Assembly: GCF_001013905.1 (NCBI RefSeq)
Contig: NZ_LN831790.1
Location: forward strand, 7,578,001-7,642,000
Direction of reading: 5' to 3'
Source of the DNA: Streptomyces leeuwenhoekii
Lineage (GTDB): Bacteria > Actinomycetota > Actinomycetes > Streptomycetales > Streptomycetaceae
Length of the DNA stretch: 64,000 bases
In this document: positions 24,890 to 34,074 of the stretch, one piece after another
How the letters are laid out: each line of letters opens with the position of its first letter
Numbering within the stretch: position 1 is the first letter of the stretch
The notes under the pieces: model-generated
The model's input: the letters and a program-made list of their open reading frames with translations, nothing else
Database searches by the model: none
What the model was told of the DNA's origin: nothing
Made by a program: the position numbers and the translations under genes

Positions 24890-26458
24890 ATGACCGCACA
24901 CGGGGCACGGGGCAGGTACGACGCCGTCATCGTGGGCGCGGGTCACAACGGTCTGGTCGCCGCCGCCTACCTCGCCCGGGCCGGGCGCTCGGTGCTGGTG
25001 CTGGAGCGGCTCGGGCACACCGGCGGCGCCGCCGTCTCCACGCGGCCGTTCACCGGCGTCGACGCCCGGCTGTCCCGGTACTCCTACCTGGTCAGCCTGC
25101 TGCCCCAGAAGATCGTGCGCGACCTCGGCCTGGACTTCCGCCTCCGCACCCGCGCCGTCTCCTCGTACACACCCGTTGAGCGCGACGGGCGGCCCACCGG
25201 GCTTCTCGTCGGCGGCGGCGAGCGGCGGACCCGTGCCTCGTTCGCGCGGCTCACCGGCTCGGACCGCGCCTACGAGGCATGGCGGCGGTTCTACGGCATG
25301 ACCGGGCGCGTCGCCCAGCGGGTGTTTCCCACCCTCACCGAGCCGCTGCCCACCCGCGAGGAGCTGCGCCGCCGGATCGACGACGAGGACGCCTGGCGGG
25401 CCCTCTTCGAGGAGCCGATCGGCGTGGCGATCGAGGAGCACTTCACCGACGACCTGGTGCGCGGCGTGGTCCTCACCGACGCCCTGATCGGCACCTTCGC
25501 CGACGCCCACGACCCCTCGCTGAGACAGAACCGCTGCTTCCTCTACCACGTGATCGGCGGCGGCACCGGCGCCTGGGACGTGCCCGTCGGCGGCATGGGC
25601 GCTCTCACCGGCGCGCTGGCCCAGGCGGCCCGCGCGGCGGGCGCCGTCCTCGCCACCGGGCACGAGGCGGTGCGGATCGCCACCGACGGCAGCGCGGCGG
25701 AGGTCGCCTACCGGACCGCCGACGGCGAGGGGGTCGCCGCCGCGCGGCACGTCCTGGTGAACGCCTCCCCGCACGAACTGGCGGCACTGATGTCGGCCCC
25801 GGCCCCGGTCCCGGCCGAAGGCGCCCAGCTCAAGGTGAACATGCTGCTGGAGCGCCTCCCGGCGCTGCGGGACCGCGTCGTCGACCCGCGCGAGGCGTTC
25901 GCCGGGACCTTCCACATCGCCGAGGGCTACGAGCAGCTCGCCGCGGCCCATGCCGAGGCGGCAGCCGGCCGCGTGCCCGCCGTGCCGCCCTCGGAGATCT
26001 ACTGCCATACGCTCACCGACCCCACGATCCTGGGACCCGGCCTGGCCGGGCGTGGCCATCACACCCTCACCCTCTTCGGCCTGCACGCCCCGGCCCGGCT
26101 CTTCACGCGGGACAACGACGCCGTACGCGAGGAACTGCTGCGGGCGACACTCGCGCAGCTCGATGCCCACCTGGCCGAACCGCTCGCCGACTGCCTGGCC
26201 ACGGACGCGGACGGGCGGCCGTGCATCGAGGCCAAGAGCCCCCTCGACCTGGAACGGGACCTCCGGCTGCCCGGCGGCCACATCTTCCACCGTGACCTGT
26301 CCTGGCCCCACGCCGGGGAGGCCACCGGCCGCTGGGGCGTGGAGACCGCGCAGCCCAATGTGCTGCTGTGCGGGGCGGGCGCGGTGCGCGGCGGTGGAGT
26401 GAGCGGAGTGCCCGGGCACAACGCCGCCATGGCGGTGCTGGAGGCAGCGCGGGGCTGA
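24890..26458 (+). CDS. Phytoene-desaturase-family FAD oxidoreductase (PYROXD2-like)
   Basis: A 522-residue flavoprotein. The N-terminal dinucleotide-binding motif is VIVGAGHNGLVAAAYLARAG with ERLGHTGGAA after it, and the C-terminal FAD motif is VLLCGAGAVRGGGVSGVPGHNAA. The overall length and the GGGTGAWDVPVGGMG segment match the bacterial PYROXD2-like branch of the phytoene desaturase/CrtI superfamily rather than a carotenoid enzyme. No crt genes are nearby. It probably oxidises or isomerises an unknown substrate. It is rightward and solitary. Confidence 0.88.
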   Translation: MTAHGARGRYDAVIVGAGHNGLVAAAYLARAGRSVLVLERLGHTGGAAVSTRPFTGVDARLSRYSYLVSLLPQKIVRDLGLDFRLRTRAVSSYTPVERDGRPTGLLVGGGERRTRASFARLTGSDRAYEAWRRFYGMTGRVAQRVFPTLTEPLPTREELRRRIDDEDAWRALFEEPIGVAIEEHFTDDLVRGVVLTDALIGTFADAHDPSLRQNRCFLYHVIGGGTGAWDVPVGGMGALTGALAQAARAAGAVLATGHEAVRIATDGSAAEVAYRTADGEGVAAARHVLVNASPHELAALMSAPAPVPAEGAQLKVNMLLERLPALRDRVVDPREAFAGTFHIAEGYEQLAAAHAEAAAGRVPAVPPSEIYCHTLTDPTILGPGLAGRGHHTLTLFGLHAPARLFTRDNDAVREELLRATLAQLDAHLAEPLADCLATDADGRPCIEAKSPLDLERDLRLPGGHIFHRDLSWPHAGEATGRWGVETAQPNVLLCGAGAVRGGGVSGVPGHNAAMAVLEAARG

Positions 26459-26497
26459 CGGGCGCATGCGTCGCCGAGGGAGGGGTACCGCGACATA

Positions 26498-26510
26498 ACG
26501 GAAATTCCGT
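26498..26510. promoter_or_regulatory. Short perfect palindrome upstream of DUF2795 gene
   Basis: ACGGAAATTCCGT is a 13-bp perfect palindrome 26 bp before the start codon. It may be an operator or only chance. Confidence 0.3.
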
Positions 26511-26535
26511 GACGTACCCCCACAGGGAGGCTGCC

Positions 26536-26727
26536 ATGGCGGACCTCAGCCCCATCGACCTGCAGAAGGCCCTCAGCGGCATGGACTACCCGACGGACAA
26601 GAAGCACCTGGTGGAGCGTGCCCGTAAGAACAAGGCGGACGAGAAGGTCGTCAGCCGCCTCGACGGCCTGAAGCAGGACCGCTTCGACGGACCCAACGAG
26701 GTGCAGAAGGCCGTCTTCAACGAGTAG
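26536..26727 (+). CDS. DUF2795-family small protein
   Basis: A 63-residue protein of the DUF2795 type. It contains the short helical domain seen in SPIDLQKALSGMDYPTDKKHL followed by VERARKNKADEKVVSRLDGL. The function is unknown; such proteins are abundant and stress-linked in streptomycetes. The ATG is fixed by a GGGAGG site 6 bp upstream, and the longer open frame overlaps the preceding gene in another reading frame. It stands alone between convergent and divergent neighbours. Confidence 0.85.
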   Translation: MADLSPIDLQKALSGMDYPTDKKHLVERARKNKADEKVVSRLDGLKQDRFDGPNEVQKAVFNE

Positions 26728-26801
26728 CGCACGGCCGTCACCACGGCCGCCCGGCCCCGGCCGGCCAGGCGGCCTCGGACGGCTGGGACGACTCGGACGG
26801 C

Positions 26802-28580
26802 TCAGTCGGCCGACGCCGTCCAGCCGGCCGCCTCGATCCGCGCCGCGTCCGCCGGGCGGGCCTCGTCGAAGAGGACGCCTCCGGCCGCCTCGACCCGCAG
26901 GCCGTCGACGTACGCCCCGCGGCCCACGTACAGCCGGTCGGTCGTGTACCGCCAGCGCGTGGTGAGTCCGCGGGCGGCCGGAAGATCGGCGGCGAGCCGG
27001 TGCCAGACCCGTCCGGACCAGCCGGTCACCGAGCCGGACGGACGGTACTGCGGCTCCCCGCCCGCGCGGGCGGTCGTGAAGGGGACCGGCCGCCAGGTGG
27101 CGCCGTCGTCGTCCGTGGCCTCCAGGATCAGCCGGTCCGGTCCCGGCTCCGTGTCCCACCACAGGGCGCACGTCAGCCGGGCGCCACCCGGGGAGGTGTC
27201 CAGGGCGGGCAGGGCGAGCGTCGCGGTGGCGGCGTTCCGCATCCCGCTGAACCAGGCGGTCCGTCCCCGCGCGGGACGGACCGGCACGGCCCGCGCCAGG
27301 TTGTTCGCCGCGGCCACGCGCGGTGCCGAGCCGGACCGCCAACTGCGCACCGGGTGCACCGAGTTGCCCAGGACGACGAGGAACGAGTCGGTCGTCGGGT
27401 CCAGGACCAGCGAGGTCCCGGTGAAGCCGGTGTGCCCGGCGGTGCGCGGGGTGGCCATCGCGCCCATGTACCAGTGCTGGTGCAGCTCGAAGCCGAGCCC
27501 GTGTTCGTCGCCGGGGAAGGCCGCGTTGAAGTCGGTGAACATCAGATCCACGGACTCCGGGCGCAGGATGCGCGCCCGGCCGTAGGAGCCGCCGTTGAGC
27601 AGCGTCCGGGCGAGGACCGCCAGATCCCACGCGCAGGAGAAGACTCCCGCGTGCCCCGCGACACCCCCGAGGCTGTGGGCGTTCTCGTCGTGCACCTCGC
27701 CCCACACCAGCCCCCGGTCCAGCCCGGACCAGGGCCTGCGGGCGTCCTCGGTGGCCGCGATCCGCGTCCTCCAGGAGGCGGGCGGGTTGTAGCGGGTGCG
27801 GCGCAGCCCCAGAGGGCCGGTGATCTCCTCGCGCAGTAGGGTGTCCAGGGCGCGGCCGGTGATCCGCTCCAGTACCAGTTGGAGCGCGATGAGGTTCAGG
27901 TCGGAGTACAGATAGGCGGTGCCGGGCGGTGCGAGGGGCGCCTCGTCGTGGACGAGCCGGATCCTCTCCTCGTACGTCGGCGCGTTGTACAGGGGTATCC
28001 AGGCCCGGAACCCCGAGGTGTGGGTGAGCAGATGACGGATCGTCATGTGCTGCTTGCCGGCCCGCCCGAACTCCGGGAGGTAGGAGGCGACCGTCGCCTC
28101 CAACCGCAGGGCGCCCCGCTCCATCTGCTGCACCGCCAGCAGCGAGGTGAACAGCTTCGACACCGACGCCAGGTCGAACACGGTCTCCCGGGTCATGGGG
28201 ATCTGCGACCCGGCCGGGAACTCGACGCCGGTGTCGGTCTTCTCGTCGTACGCCCGGTAGCGCACCGCCATGCCGATCGGCTCGTGCAGCGCCACGGTGC
28301 CGCCCCGCCCGGCGAGCAGCACGGCGCCCGCGTACCACGGGTGCTTGGGTGAGGGGCCGAGGAACGCCTGGGCGTCGGTGACGAGTTGCCGCAGATGGGA
28401 CGGGAGCAGACCGGCGCGCTCGGCGGTGCCGTGGCGCAGGGTCGGCCGCCGCCGCGCCCGGTCCGGGACGGCCGACGCGGGCCCGGCGGCGAAGGGCGCG
28501 ATCGCCACCGCCCCGCCCAGGGCCAGGACGCGGGCGCCCAGGTGCCGCCGTGTGAGTCCGCTCGCCGCCTCTTCCGCCAT
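26802..28580 (-). CDS. Tat-exported serine hydrolase (beta-lactamase/DD-peptidase fold)
   Basis: A 592-residue exported protein. The N terminus has a twin-arginine signal (TRRHLGARVLALGG) ending around residue 37. The penicillin-binding fold covers about residues 50-390, with the nucleophile motif SVSK near residue 140 and YSDLN near 225 as the second motif. A C-terminal 190-residue beta-rich domain rounds off the protein, similar to accessory domains on secreted esterases. It could act on cell-wall peptides or as an esterase. Two GAAA-n-TTTC palindromes just upstream suggest control by an RpiR-type regulator, which would fit cell-wall sugar/peptide recycling, but that is inference. Confidence 0.87.
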   Translation of the reverse strand: MAEEAASGLTRRHLGARVLALGGAVAIAPFAAGPASAVPDRARRRPTLRHGTAERAGLLPSHLRQLVTDAQAFLGPSPKHPWYAGAVLLAGRGGTVALHEPIGMAVRYRAYDEKTDTGVEFPAGSQIPMTRETVFDLASVSKLFTSLLAVQQMERGALRLEATVASYLPEFGRAGKQHMTIRHLLTHTSGFRAWIPLYNAPTYEERIRLVHDEAPLAPPGTAYLYSDLNLIALQLVLERITGRALDTLLREEITGPLGLRRTRYNPPASWRTRIAATEDARRPWSGLDRGLVWGEVHDENAHSLGGVAGHAGVFSCAWDLAVLARTLLNGGSYGRARILRPESVDLMFTDFNAAFPGDEHGLGFELHQHWYMGAMATPRTAGHTGFTGTSLVLDPTTDSFLVVLGNSVHPVRSWRSGSAPRVAAANNLARAVPVRPARGRTAWFSGMRNAATATLALPALDTSPGGARLTCALWWDTEPGPDRLILEATDDDGATWRPVPFTTARAGGEPQYRPSGSVTGWSGRVWHRLAADLPAARGLTTRWRYTTDRLYVGRGAYVDGLRVEAAGGVLFDEARPADAARIEAAGWTASAD

Positions 28581-28604
28581 CGAAAGCCTCCCGCCGCCCA
28601 GGCT

Positions 28605-28617
28605 GAAAGTATCTTTC
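28605..28617. promoter_or_regulatory. GAAA-n5-TTTC palindrome upstream of serine hydrolase
   Basis: GAAAGTATCTTTC forms a 13-bp inverted repeat 25 bp before the start of the serine hydrolase. A second GAAA-TTTC pair follows at 28637-28645. Confidence 0.45.
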
Positions 28618-28636
28618 CGGGAATGCCGTGCGGGGT

Positions 28637-28645
28637 GAAACTTTC
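28637..28645. promoter_or_regulatory. Second GAAA-TTTC palindrome
   Basis: GAAACTTTC lies 32 bp (centre to centre about 30 bp) further from the serine hydrolase. It shares both half-sites with 28605-28617, suggesting two binding sites for one regulator. Confidence 0.4.
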
Positions 28646-28761
28646 CTGTCAGCGGGGGAGCGTGTCAATGGGGCGGGCGAGGAAGGCCGGGTTCCGCGGA
28701 GTTCCGGCAGGGTCGGGCGGACCGGGCGGTGTCCGGGCCGCCGGACGGGACGGCGTGCGGG

Positions 28762-29077
28762 TCAGGCGGGCGCGGGCAGCCAGGCGCGGGCCGCGTGGAA
28801 CAGGGCGGTCACGCCGGTGGCGAGGGCCGGTTCGACGACGGGGGCGAAATGGGGGGAGTGGTATTGGAAGACCCAGGGCGAGCATGAGCATCCCGGACCC
28901 GGCGATCACCCAGGCGATGAGCGCGCCCGCGACGCCCGTCTCCTGGGCGAACCGCCCGGGCAGGGAGAACACACCGGCGCCGACCACGGAGCCGACGACC
29001 ATGGCGACCAGGCTGGGCAGCGCCGGCTTGGCCGGAGCGGACGCGGGACGCCCGGTCTCCGTTCCTGCGGAACCCAT
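28762..29077 (-). pseudogene. Chimeric remnant: amino-acid permease start joined out of frame to an M20 amidohydrolase end
   Basis: From the ATG at 29077, preceded by GGAGAGG, about 67 codons encode the N terminus of an APC-family amino-acid/polyamine antiporter, with SLVAMVVGSVVGAGVFSLPG as first helix and GALIAWVIAGSGMLML as second. Around 28873-28880 this homology ends abruptly. From there a different reading frame encodes about 35 residues (HSPHFAPVVEPALATG and on to a TGA at 28762) that look like the C terminus of an M20-family amidohydrolase. The two pieces are out of frame, so this is a deletion scar that fused two genes and removed the bulk of both. Permease and hydrolase assignments rest on short stretches. 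Confidence 0.65.
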
Positions 29078-29523
29078 GGCCTGCCTCTCCAAGGATCGTC
29101 CGGCGCCGGCATGGTGACGTCCGGGCCCCATGCGACGACGATCCGAGGGGGGAGCCCGGGTCCCGGAACGCGGCCGCGGCCCGCTGCCGCACGGCTCTCC
29201 CCGGACGCGGTCGCGGGCGACGTCCGGCCCACCGGGTTCCTCACGGTCCCCGGCACGCCGGTACAGCGGGGGCGCCTCCCGGGTGGCAGGCCACGGAACC
29301 GCGGGATCCACAGCACCCCGGCCGAGCGGCCCACCGCCTTCCCGGCGAGTGCACGGTCAGCAGCACGGTAGTGCGCTCTGTTTGGTTTGATTCGGCATGT
29401 ATTGGGCGCATTGGTGCCGCTGGTGGGTCCGCCGCCCGCGCGGAAGGGGGACCGCCGGCCGCGGCCGACCGGGCCGGACCGGCGTCTTGACCCGGCCCCG
29501 CGGTCGGTCGAGGATCGGCTCTC
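29078..29523. other. Intergenic region before FadD-like ligase
   Basis: These 446 bp contain no supported gene. A short AT-richer stretch around 29370-29405 (TTTGGTTTGATTCGG) may hold promoter elements for the rightward ligase. Confidence 0.4.
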
Positions 29524-31023
29524 ATGACGCCCGGACACGGCAGTACGGTCGACGGGGTGCTGCGGCGCAGCGCCCGGCGCACCCCCACGCGCCTCGCGGT
29601 GGAGTACGGCGAGCGCCGCTGGACCTACGAGGAACTGGACACCGCCGTCTCCCGCGCGGCGAGCGTCCTGCTCGGCCAGGGGCTCTCCCCGGGCGACCGG
29701 GTCGGCGCCTACGGCCACAACTCGGACGCCTACCTGATCGCCTTCCTCGCCTGCGCCCGCGCCGGACTGGTCCATGTGCCGGTCAACCACCACCTCACCG
29801 GCGACGACCTCGCCTACATCGTCCGCCAGTCCGGCAGTGCACTGGTCCTCGCCGACCCCGCCCTCGCCGGCCGCCTCCCCGACGGCGTACGGATCATGCC
29901 GCTGCGGGACGCCGGCGACGCGCTGCTGACGCGGCTGGCCACGGCGCCCGTCCACGAGGGCCCCGAGCCGGGCGCCGAGGACCTGGTGCAGTTGCTGTAC
30001 ACCTCGGGCACCACCGCCCTGCCCAAGGGCGCGATGATGACCCACCGGGCACTGGTCCACGAGTACCTCAGCGCCCTCACCGCCCTCGACCTGCGCGAGG
30101 ACGACCGGCCCGCGCACGCGCTGCCGCTGTACCACTCGGCGCAGATGCACGTCTTCCTGCTGCCCTACCTCGCCGTCGGCGCGACCAACGTCATCCTCGA
30201 CGCACCCGACGGCGACACGCTCTTCGACCTGATCGAGGCCGGCCGCGTCGACAGCCTGTTCGCGCCGCCCACCGTCTGGATCGGCCTGGCGAACCGGCCC
30301 GACTTCGCCACCCGGAACCTCGGCGGGCTGCGCAAGGCGTACTACGGGGCGTCGATCATGCCGGTGCCCGTCCTGGAGCGGCTGCGCGCACGCCTGCCCG
30401 GACTCGCCTTCCACAACTGCTTCGGCCAGAGCGAGATCGGCCCCCTCGCCACCGTCCTCGGACCCGGCGAGCACGAGGGCCGCATGGATTCCTGCGGCCG
30501 TCCCGTGCTCTTCGTCGAAGCCCGGGTCGTCGACGAGGACGGCAAGGAGGTCCCGGCGGGCACGCCCGGCGAGATCGTCTACCGCTCCCCGCAGCTCTGC
30601 GAAGGGTACTGGGACAAGCCCGAGGAGACGGCGGAGGCGTTCCGCGACGGCTGGTTCCACTCCGGTGACCTCGCCGTGCGGGACGCCGACGGCTACTTCA
30701 CGATCGTCGACCGTGTGAAGGACGTCATCAACTCCGGTGGTGTCCTGGTCGCCTCCCGGCAGGTCGAGGACGCCCTGTACACACACGAGGCGGTGGCCGA
30801 GGCCGCCGTGATCGGCCTGCCCGACGAGCGGTGGATCGAGGCCGTTACGGCGGTCGTCGTCCCGCGCGGCGAGGTCACCGAGGCCCAGCTCATCGCCCAC
30901 GCCCGGGAGAAGCTCGCCGCCTTCAAAGCGCCCAAACGCGTCCTGTTCGTGGACGAGCTGCCCCGCAACGCCAGCGGCAAGATCCTCAAGCGGGAGCTGC
31001 GGAGGCGCTTCGCGGACGGCTAA
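29524..31023 (+). CDS. Acyl-CoA synthetase (FadD-like, AMP-forming)
   Basis: A 499-residue ANL-superfamily enzyme that activates a carboxylic acid to its CoA ester. Key motifs are YTSGTTALPKGAMMTH near residue 160, NCFGQSEIGP, GWFHSGDLAV, and the C-terminal DRVKDVINSGG and PRNASGKILK with the catalytic lysine. The medium length suggests a fatty- or branched-acid ligase of the FadD type. Its stop codon overlaps the stop of the convergent PaaK-type gene by 4 bp. No other pathway gene accompanies it, so the substrate is open. Confidence 0.9.
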   Translation: MTPGHGSTVDGVLRRSARRTPTRLAVEYGERRWTYEELDTAVSRAASVLLGQGLSPGDRVGAYGHNSDAYLIAFLACARAGLVHVPVNHHLTGDDLAYIVRQSGSALVLADPALAGRLPDGVRIMPLRDAGDALLTRLATAPVHEGPEPGAEDLVQLLYTSGTTALPKGAMMTHRALVHEYLSALTALDLREDDRPAHALPLYHSAQMHVFLLPYLAVGATNVILDAPDGDTLFDLIEAGRVDSLFAPPTVWIGLANRPDFATRNLGGLRKAYYGASIMPVPVLERLRARLPGLAFHNCFGQSEIGPLATVLGPGEHEGRMDSCGRPVLFVEARVVDEDGKEVPAGTPGEIVYRSPQLCEGYWDKPEETAEAFRDGWFHSGDLAVRDADGYFTIVDRVKDVINSGGVLVASRQVEDALYTHEAVAEAAVIGLPDERWIEAVTAVVVPRGEVTEAQLIAHAREKLAAFKAPKRVLFVDELPRNASGKILKRELRRRFADG

Positions 31024-32318
31024 CGCGACCGCAGGTCCACGATCCGGCGGATCTTGCCCACCGACCGCTCGAGCGTCCCGGGATCGACGATCTCCACCCC
31101 GACCGACACCCCGATGCCCTCCTTCACGGCCGCCGCGACGGACCGCGCCGCCGCCTCCCTGATCCCCGGACCGGCATCGGGGCGCGCCTCGGCTCGCACC
31201 GTGAGGGCGTCCAGCCTGCCCTCCCGGGTCAGACGGAGCTGGAAGTGGGGCGCGACCCCCGGCGTGCGCAGCACGATCTCCTCGATCTGGGTGGGGAAGA
31301 GGTTCACCCCGCGCAGGATCACCATGTCGTCGCTGCGGCCGGTGACCTTCTGCATCCGCCGGAACACCCGCGCCGTGCCCGGCAGCAGACGCGTCAGATC
31401 CCGGGTCCGGTACCGGATCACCGGCATCGCCTCCTTGGTCAGCGAGGTGAACACCAGCTCGCCCTCCTCGCCTTCCGGCAGCACCTCACCGGTGACCGGG
31501 TCCACGATCTCGGGATAGAAGTGGTCCTCCCAGATGTGCAGCCCGTCCTTGGTCTCCACGCACTCCTGCGCCACCCCCGGGCCGATCACCTCCGACAGCC
31601 CGTATATGTCCACCGCGTCGATCGCGCACCGCTCCTCGATCTCCCGCCGCATCTCCTCGGTCCAGGGCTCCGCCCCGAAGACGCCCACCCGCAGGGAGGT
31701 GCCACGCGGGTCCACGCCCTGCCGCTCGAACTCGTCGAGGAGGGTGAGCATGTAGGAGGGGGTGACCATGATGATCCGCGGGCGAAGGTCCTGGATCAGC
31801 CGCACCTGGCGGGCCGTCATGCCGCCGGACGCGGGGACGACCGTGCAGCCCAGCCGTTCCGCGCCGTAGTGGGCGCCCAGGCCCCCGGTGAACAGCCCGT
31901 AGCCGTAGGCCACGTGCACCACGTCCCCGGGCCTGCCGCCGGCCGCCCGGATCGAGCGGGCCACCATGTCCGCCCACAGCGACAGATCGCCCTCCGTGTA
32001 GCCGACGACCGTGGGCTGCCCGGTGGTGCCGCTGGAGGCGTGGATCCGGCGGATTCGCTCCCGGGGCACCGCGAACATCCCGTACGGGTACTGCTCCCGC
32101 AGGTCCGTCTTGACGGTGAACGGGAACCGCGCCAGGTCGGCGAGCGAACGGCAGTCCTCCGGCCGCACCCCGGCCTTGTCGAACGACTCCCGGTAGAACG
32201 GCACGTTGTCGTAGGCGTGCCGCAGCGACGACCGCAGCCGGGTCAACTGCAGCTCCCGAAGCGCCCCCGCGTCGAGCCGTTCCCCGGCATCCAGCAGCTC
32301 CGTCGTCGCATCCGCCAT
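31020..32318 (-). CDS. paaK: Phenylacetate--CoA ligase
   Basis: A 432-residue PaaK-type aryl-CoA ligase: SSGTTGQPTVVGYT near residue 95 is the P-loop, DIYGLSEVIGPGV near 238 the adenylation motif, and the C-terminal PaaK-specific domain carries TGRSDDMVILRGVNLFPTQIE. It would convert phenylacetate to phenylacetyl-CoA at the head of the paa pathway. No paaABCDE genes lie in this window, so it may be an unlinked copy or act on a related aryl acid. An 18-bp palindrome resembling TetR-type PaaR operators lies 35 bp upstream of the start. Confidence 0.9.
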   Translation of the reverse strand: MADATTELLDAGERLDAGALRELQLTRLRSSLRHAYDNVPFYRESFDKAGVRPEDCRSLADLARFPFTVKTDLREQYPYGMFAVPRERIRRIHASSGTTGQPTVVGYTEGDLSLWADMVARSIRAAGGRPGDVVHVAYGYGLFTGGLGAHYGAERLGCTVVPASGGMTARQVRLIQDLRPRIIMVTPSYMLTLLDEFERQGVDPRGTSLRVGVFGAEPWTEEMRREIEERCAIDAVDIYGLSEVIGPGVAQECVETKDGLHIWEDHFYPEIVDPVTGEVLPEGEEGELVFTSLTKEAMPVIRYRTRDLTRLLPGTARVFRRMQKVTGRSDDMVILRGVNLFPTQIEEIVLRTPGVAPHFQLRLTREGRLDALTVRAEARPDAGPGIREAAARSVAAAVKEGIGVSVGVEIVDPGTLERSVGKIRRIVDLRSR

Positions 32319-32673
32319 CGGACGCCTCCCTCACCAACCACTCCATTACGGACGACCGATCATTCGGTCGAGGTGTCGGAGATCAGTAATCCATCCGGGC
32401 GTGCCCGAAGCAAGAGCCCGGCGCGCGTTTTCTCGGGCCCCCGCCGCACAGGGGATCCGGCGCGCGCGGCCACGGCGGGCCCGGGCCGGCCCCACCGCCC
32501 GGCGACCCCACGGGCAGCCCCGCCGTGCTGTCCGGTGAATCCGCAGGTCCCCCTCCGGGGCGCCGGGACACCGCCCCGCCCGCCGGACCGAAAGGTCCCC
32601 CTCACGTGGCCTGTCGGCGCCCCGGGCCGATCGCTAGGCTGGCCGCGGACATCGACTCGGGAGGAGCACGGAC
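32319..32673. other. Divergent region between paaK and DUF397 gene
   Basis: A 355-bp gap with a PaaR-like palindrome near paaK. The remainder is very GC-rich with no gene supported. Confidence 0.5.
32353..32370. promoter_or_regulatory. PaaR-like operator upstream of paaK
   Basis: CGACCGATCATTCGGTCG has perfect 7-bp arms around TCAT. The ACCGA/TCGGT half-sites resemble published PaaR (TetR-family) sites for phenylacetate genes. It sits in the expected promoter position. Confidence 0.6.
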
Positions 32674-32916
32674 GTGGCCGAGAGCACCACCCACCACCGC
32701 CCGCTCAGGGGCTGGGACAAGCCGGAGCTGGACCTCACCAACGCGCAGTGGCAGTCCAGCAGCCGCGGCCTGGGGGATGTCCAGATCGCCTTCGTCGAGG
32801 GCTTCATCGCCATGCGCAACAGCGCCCGCCCGGAGAGCCCCTCCCTGATCTTCACCCCCGCCGAGTGGGGCGCGTTCGTCTCCGGCGCGCGGGAGGGAGA
32901 GTTCGACCTCACCTGA
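32674..32916 (+). CDS. DUF397-domain protein
   Basis: An 80-residue protein of the DUF397 family, recognisable from the AQWQSSSRG start of the domain and the FTPAEWGAFVSGAREGEFD end. In streptomycetes DUF397 proteins (BldB relatives) usually pair with an XRE-type regulator gene, but no such partner lies next to this one. The GTG start follows GGGAGGAGC. Its role is probably regulatory or toxin-antitoxin-like but unknown for this copy. Confidence 0.88.
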   Translation: MAESTTHHRPLRGWDKPELDLTNAQWQSSSRGLGDVQIAFVEGFIAMRNSARPESPSLIFTPAEWGAFVSGAREGEFDLT

Positions 32917-33054
32917 CTCGCCCGGGCCGACCGCCGATCCGGGGGTGTTCTCCCCGATTTTCCGGACACGCGATCGTGAGCCCCCTCCACGGGCCGGAGC
33001 CTGAGCGAGGCTGGCCCGGGAGGGGAGAGGCGTATCCCCGGAGGTGAGGAACCC

Positions 33055-33957
33055 ATGAGCACCCTGCCGGTCATCGCGGCGGTCGACGGGTCGGACGACA
33101 GCCTGCGCGCCCTCGACTGGGCTCTCGACGCCGCCCGCAGGCGCCGCGCGCCGCTGCGGGTGGTGCATGTGCGGCAGTACGCCGCCTGGGCCCAGCCCGA
33201 CGTCCTGGTCGCCGGTCCGCCCGAACCCATCGACGACCCGGTGCTGGAACGGGCCCGCGCCCGTCTGCGGGAACGGGGCGGCGACACCGGCGCGGACTAC
33301 GTCGGCACGGAGGGCGCGCCCGGTGCCGTGCTGCCCGGACTGGGTGCCGAGGCGGAACTGCTGGTGCTCGGCTCCCGGGGCCGCGGCGGCTTCGCCAGCC
33401 TGCTGCTCGGCTCCAACGGCCTGGCCGCCGCCCGCGACGCCGAGTGCCCCGTCGTCGTGGTGCCCCGCCCCGGACGGGAGGTGCCCGAGGAGACACCGCG
33501 GGAACCCGGCCCGCGCGTGGTGGTGGGCCTGCACGCGGACAGCCCGGACGACGCCGCGCTCGCCTTCGCCTTCACCGAGGCCGATCTGCGCGACGCCCGG
33601 CTGGAGGTGGTCGCCGCCTACCCGTGGCCCGTGCAGACCTGGGGCACCCCCGCCGAGGTCGTGCCGCCGGTGATCGACCAGGTGGCCGTGGAGAGCGAGA
33701 CCCGCAGCCTCGCCGAGGGCTTCCTCGCCCCGCACCGCGAACGCCACCCCGGCGTCCGGGCCGAGCCGTACGTGGCACCGGGGGACGCCGCGGGCCACCT
33801 CGTCGCCGCCTCCAAGGACGCCGAGCTGGTCGTCGTGGGCCGCCACCGGCGGCGGCTGCTGGCACCCGCCCGCATGATGGGCTCGGTCGCCCAGGCCGTA
33901 CTGCTGCACGCGGCCTGCCCGGTCGCCGTGGTGCCGCCGGCGCCACCGGAGGACTGA
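33055..33957 (+). CDS. Universal stress protein with two Usp domains
   Basis: A 300-residue tandem UspA protein. Each half starts with a V-AxD/GLHxDSPD type strand (residues about 5-12 and 150-160). Each half ends in an ATP-binding loop: GSRGRGGFASLLLGSNG in the first domain is close to the G-2x-G-9x-G-S/T consensus, while the second (GRHRRRLLAPARMMGS) is more divergent. Usp proteins respond to stress or dormancy. The ATG follows GGAGGTGAGG. The gene stands alone. Confidence 0.93.
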   Translation: MSTLPVIAAVDGSDDSLRALDWALDAARRRRAPLRVVHVRQYAAWAQPDVLVAGPPEPIDDPVLERARARLRERGGDTGADYVGTEGAPGAVLPGLGAEAELLVLGSRGRGGFASLLLGSNGLAAARDAECPVVVVPRPGREVPEETPREPGPRVVVGLHADSPDDAALAFAFTEADLRDARLEVVAAYPWPVQTWGTPAEVVPPVIDQVAVESETRSLAEGFLAPHRERHPGVRAEPYVAPGDAAGHLVAASKDAELVVVGRHRRRLLAPARMMGSVAQAVLLHAACPVAVVPPAPPED

Positions 33958-34074
33958 GCCGGGAGAGGACACCGCCGACCGGGGGCCGCCCGGTGCCGGG
34001 AGAGGCCGGGCGCGGGCCGCGATCGGGCGCCGCCCGCACGTCGCACGGCGGGTCCGGGCACGTACCATTGCGGC

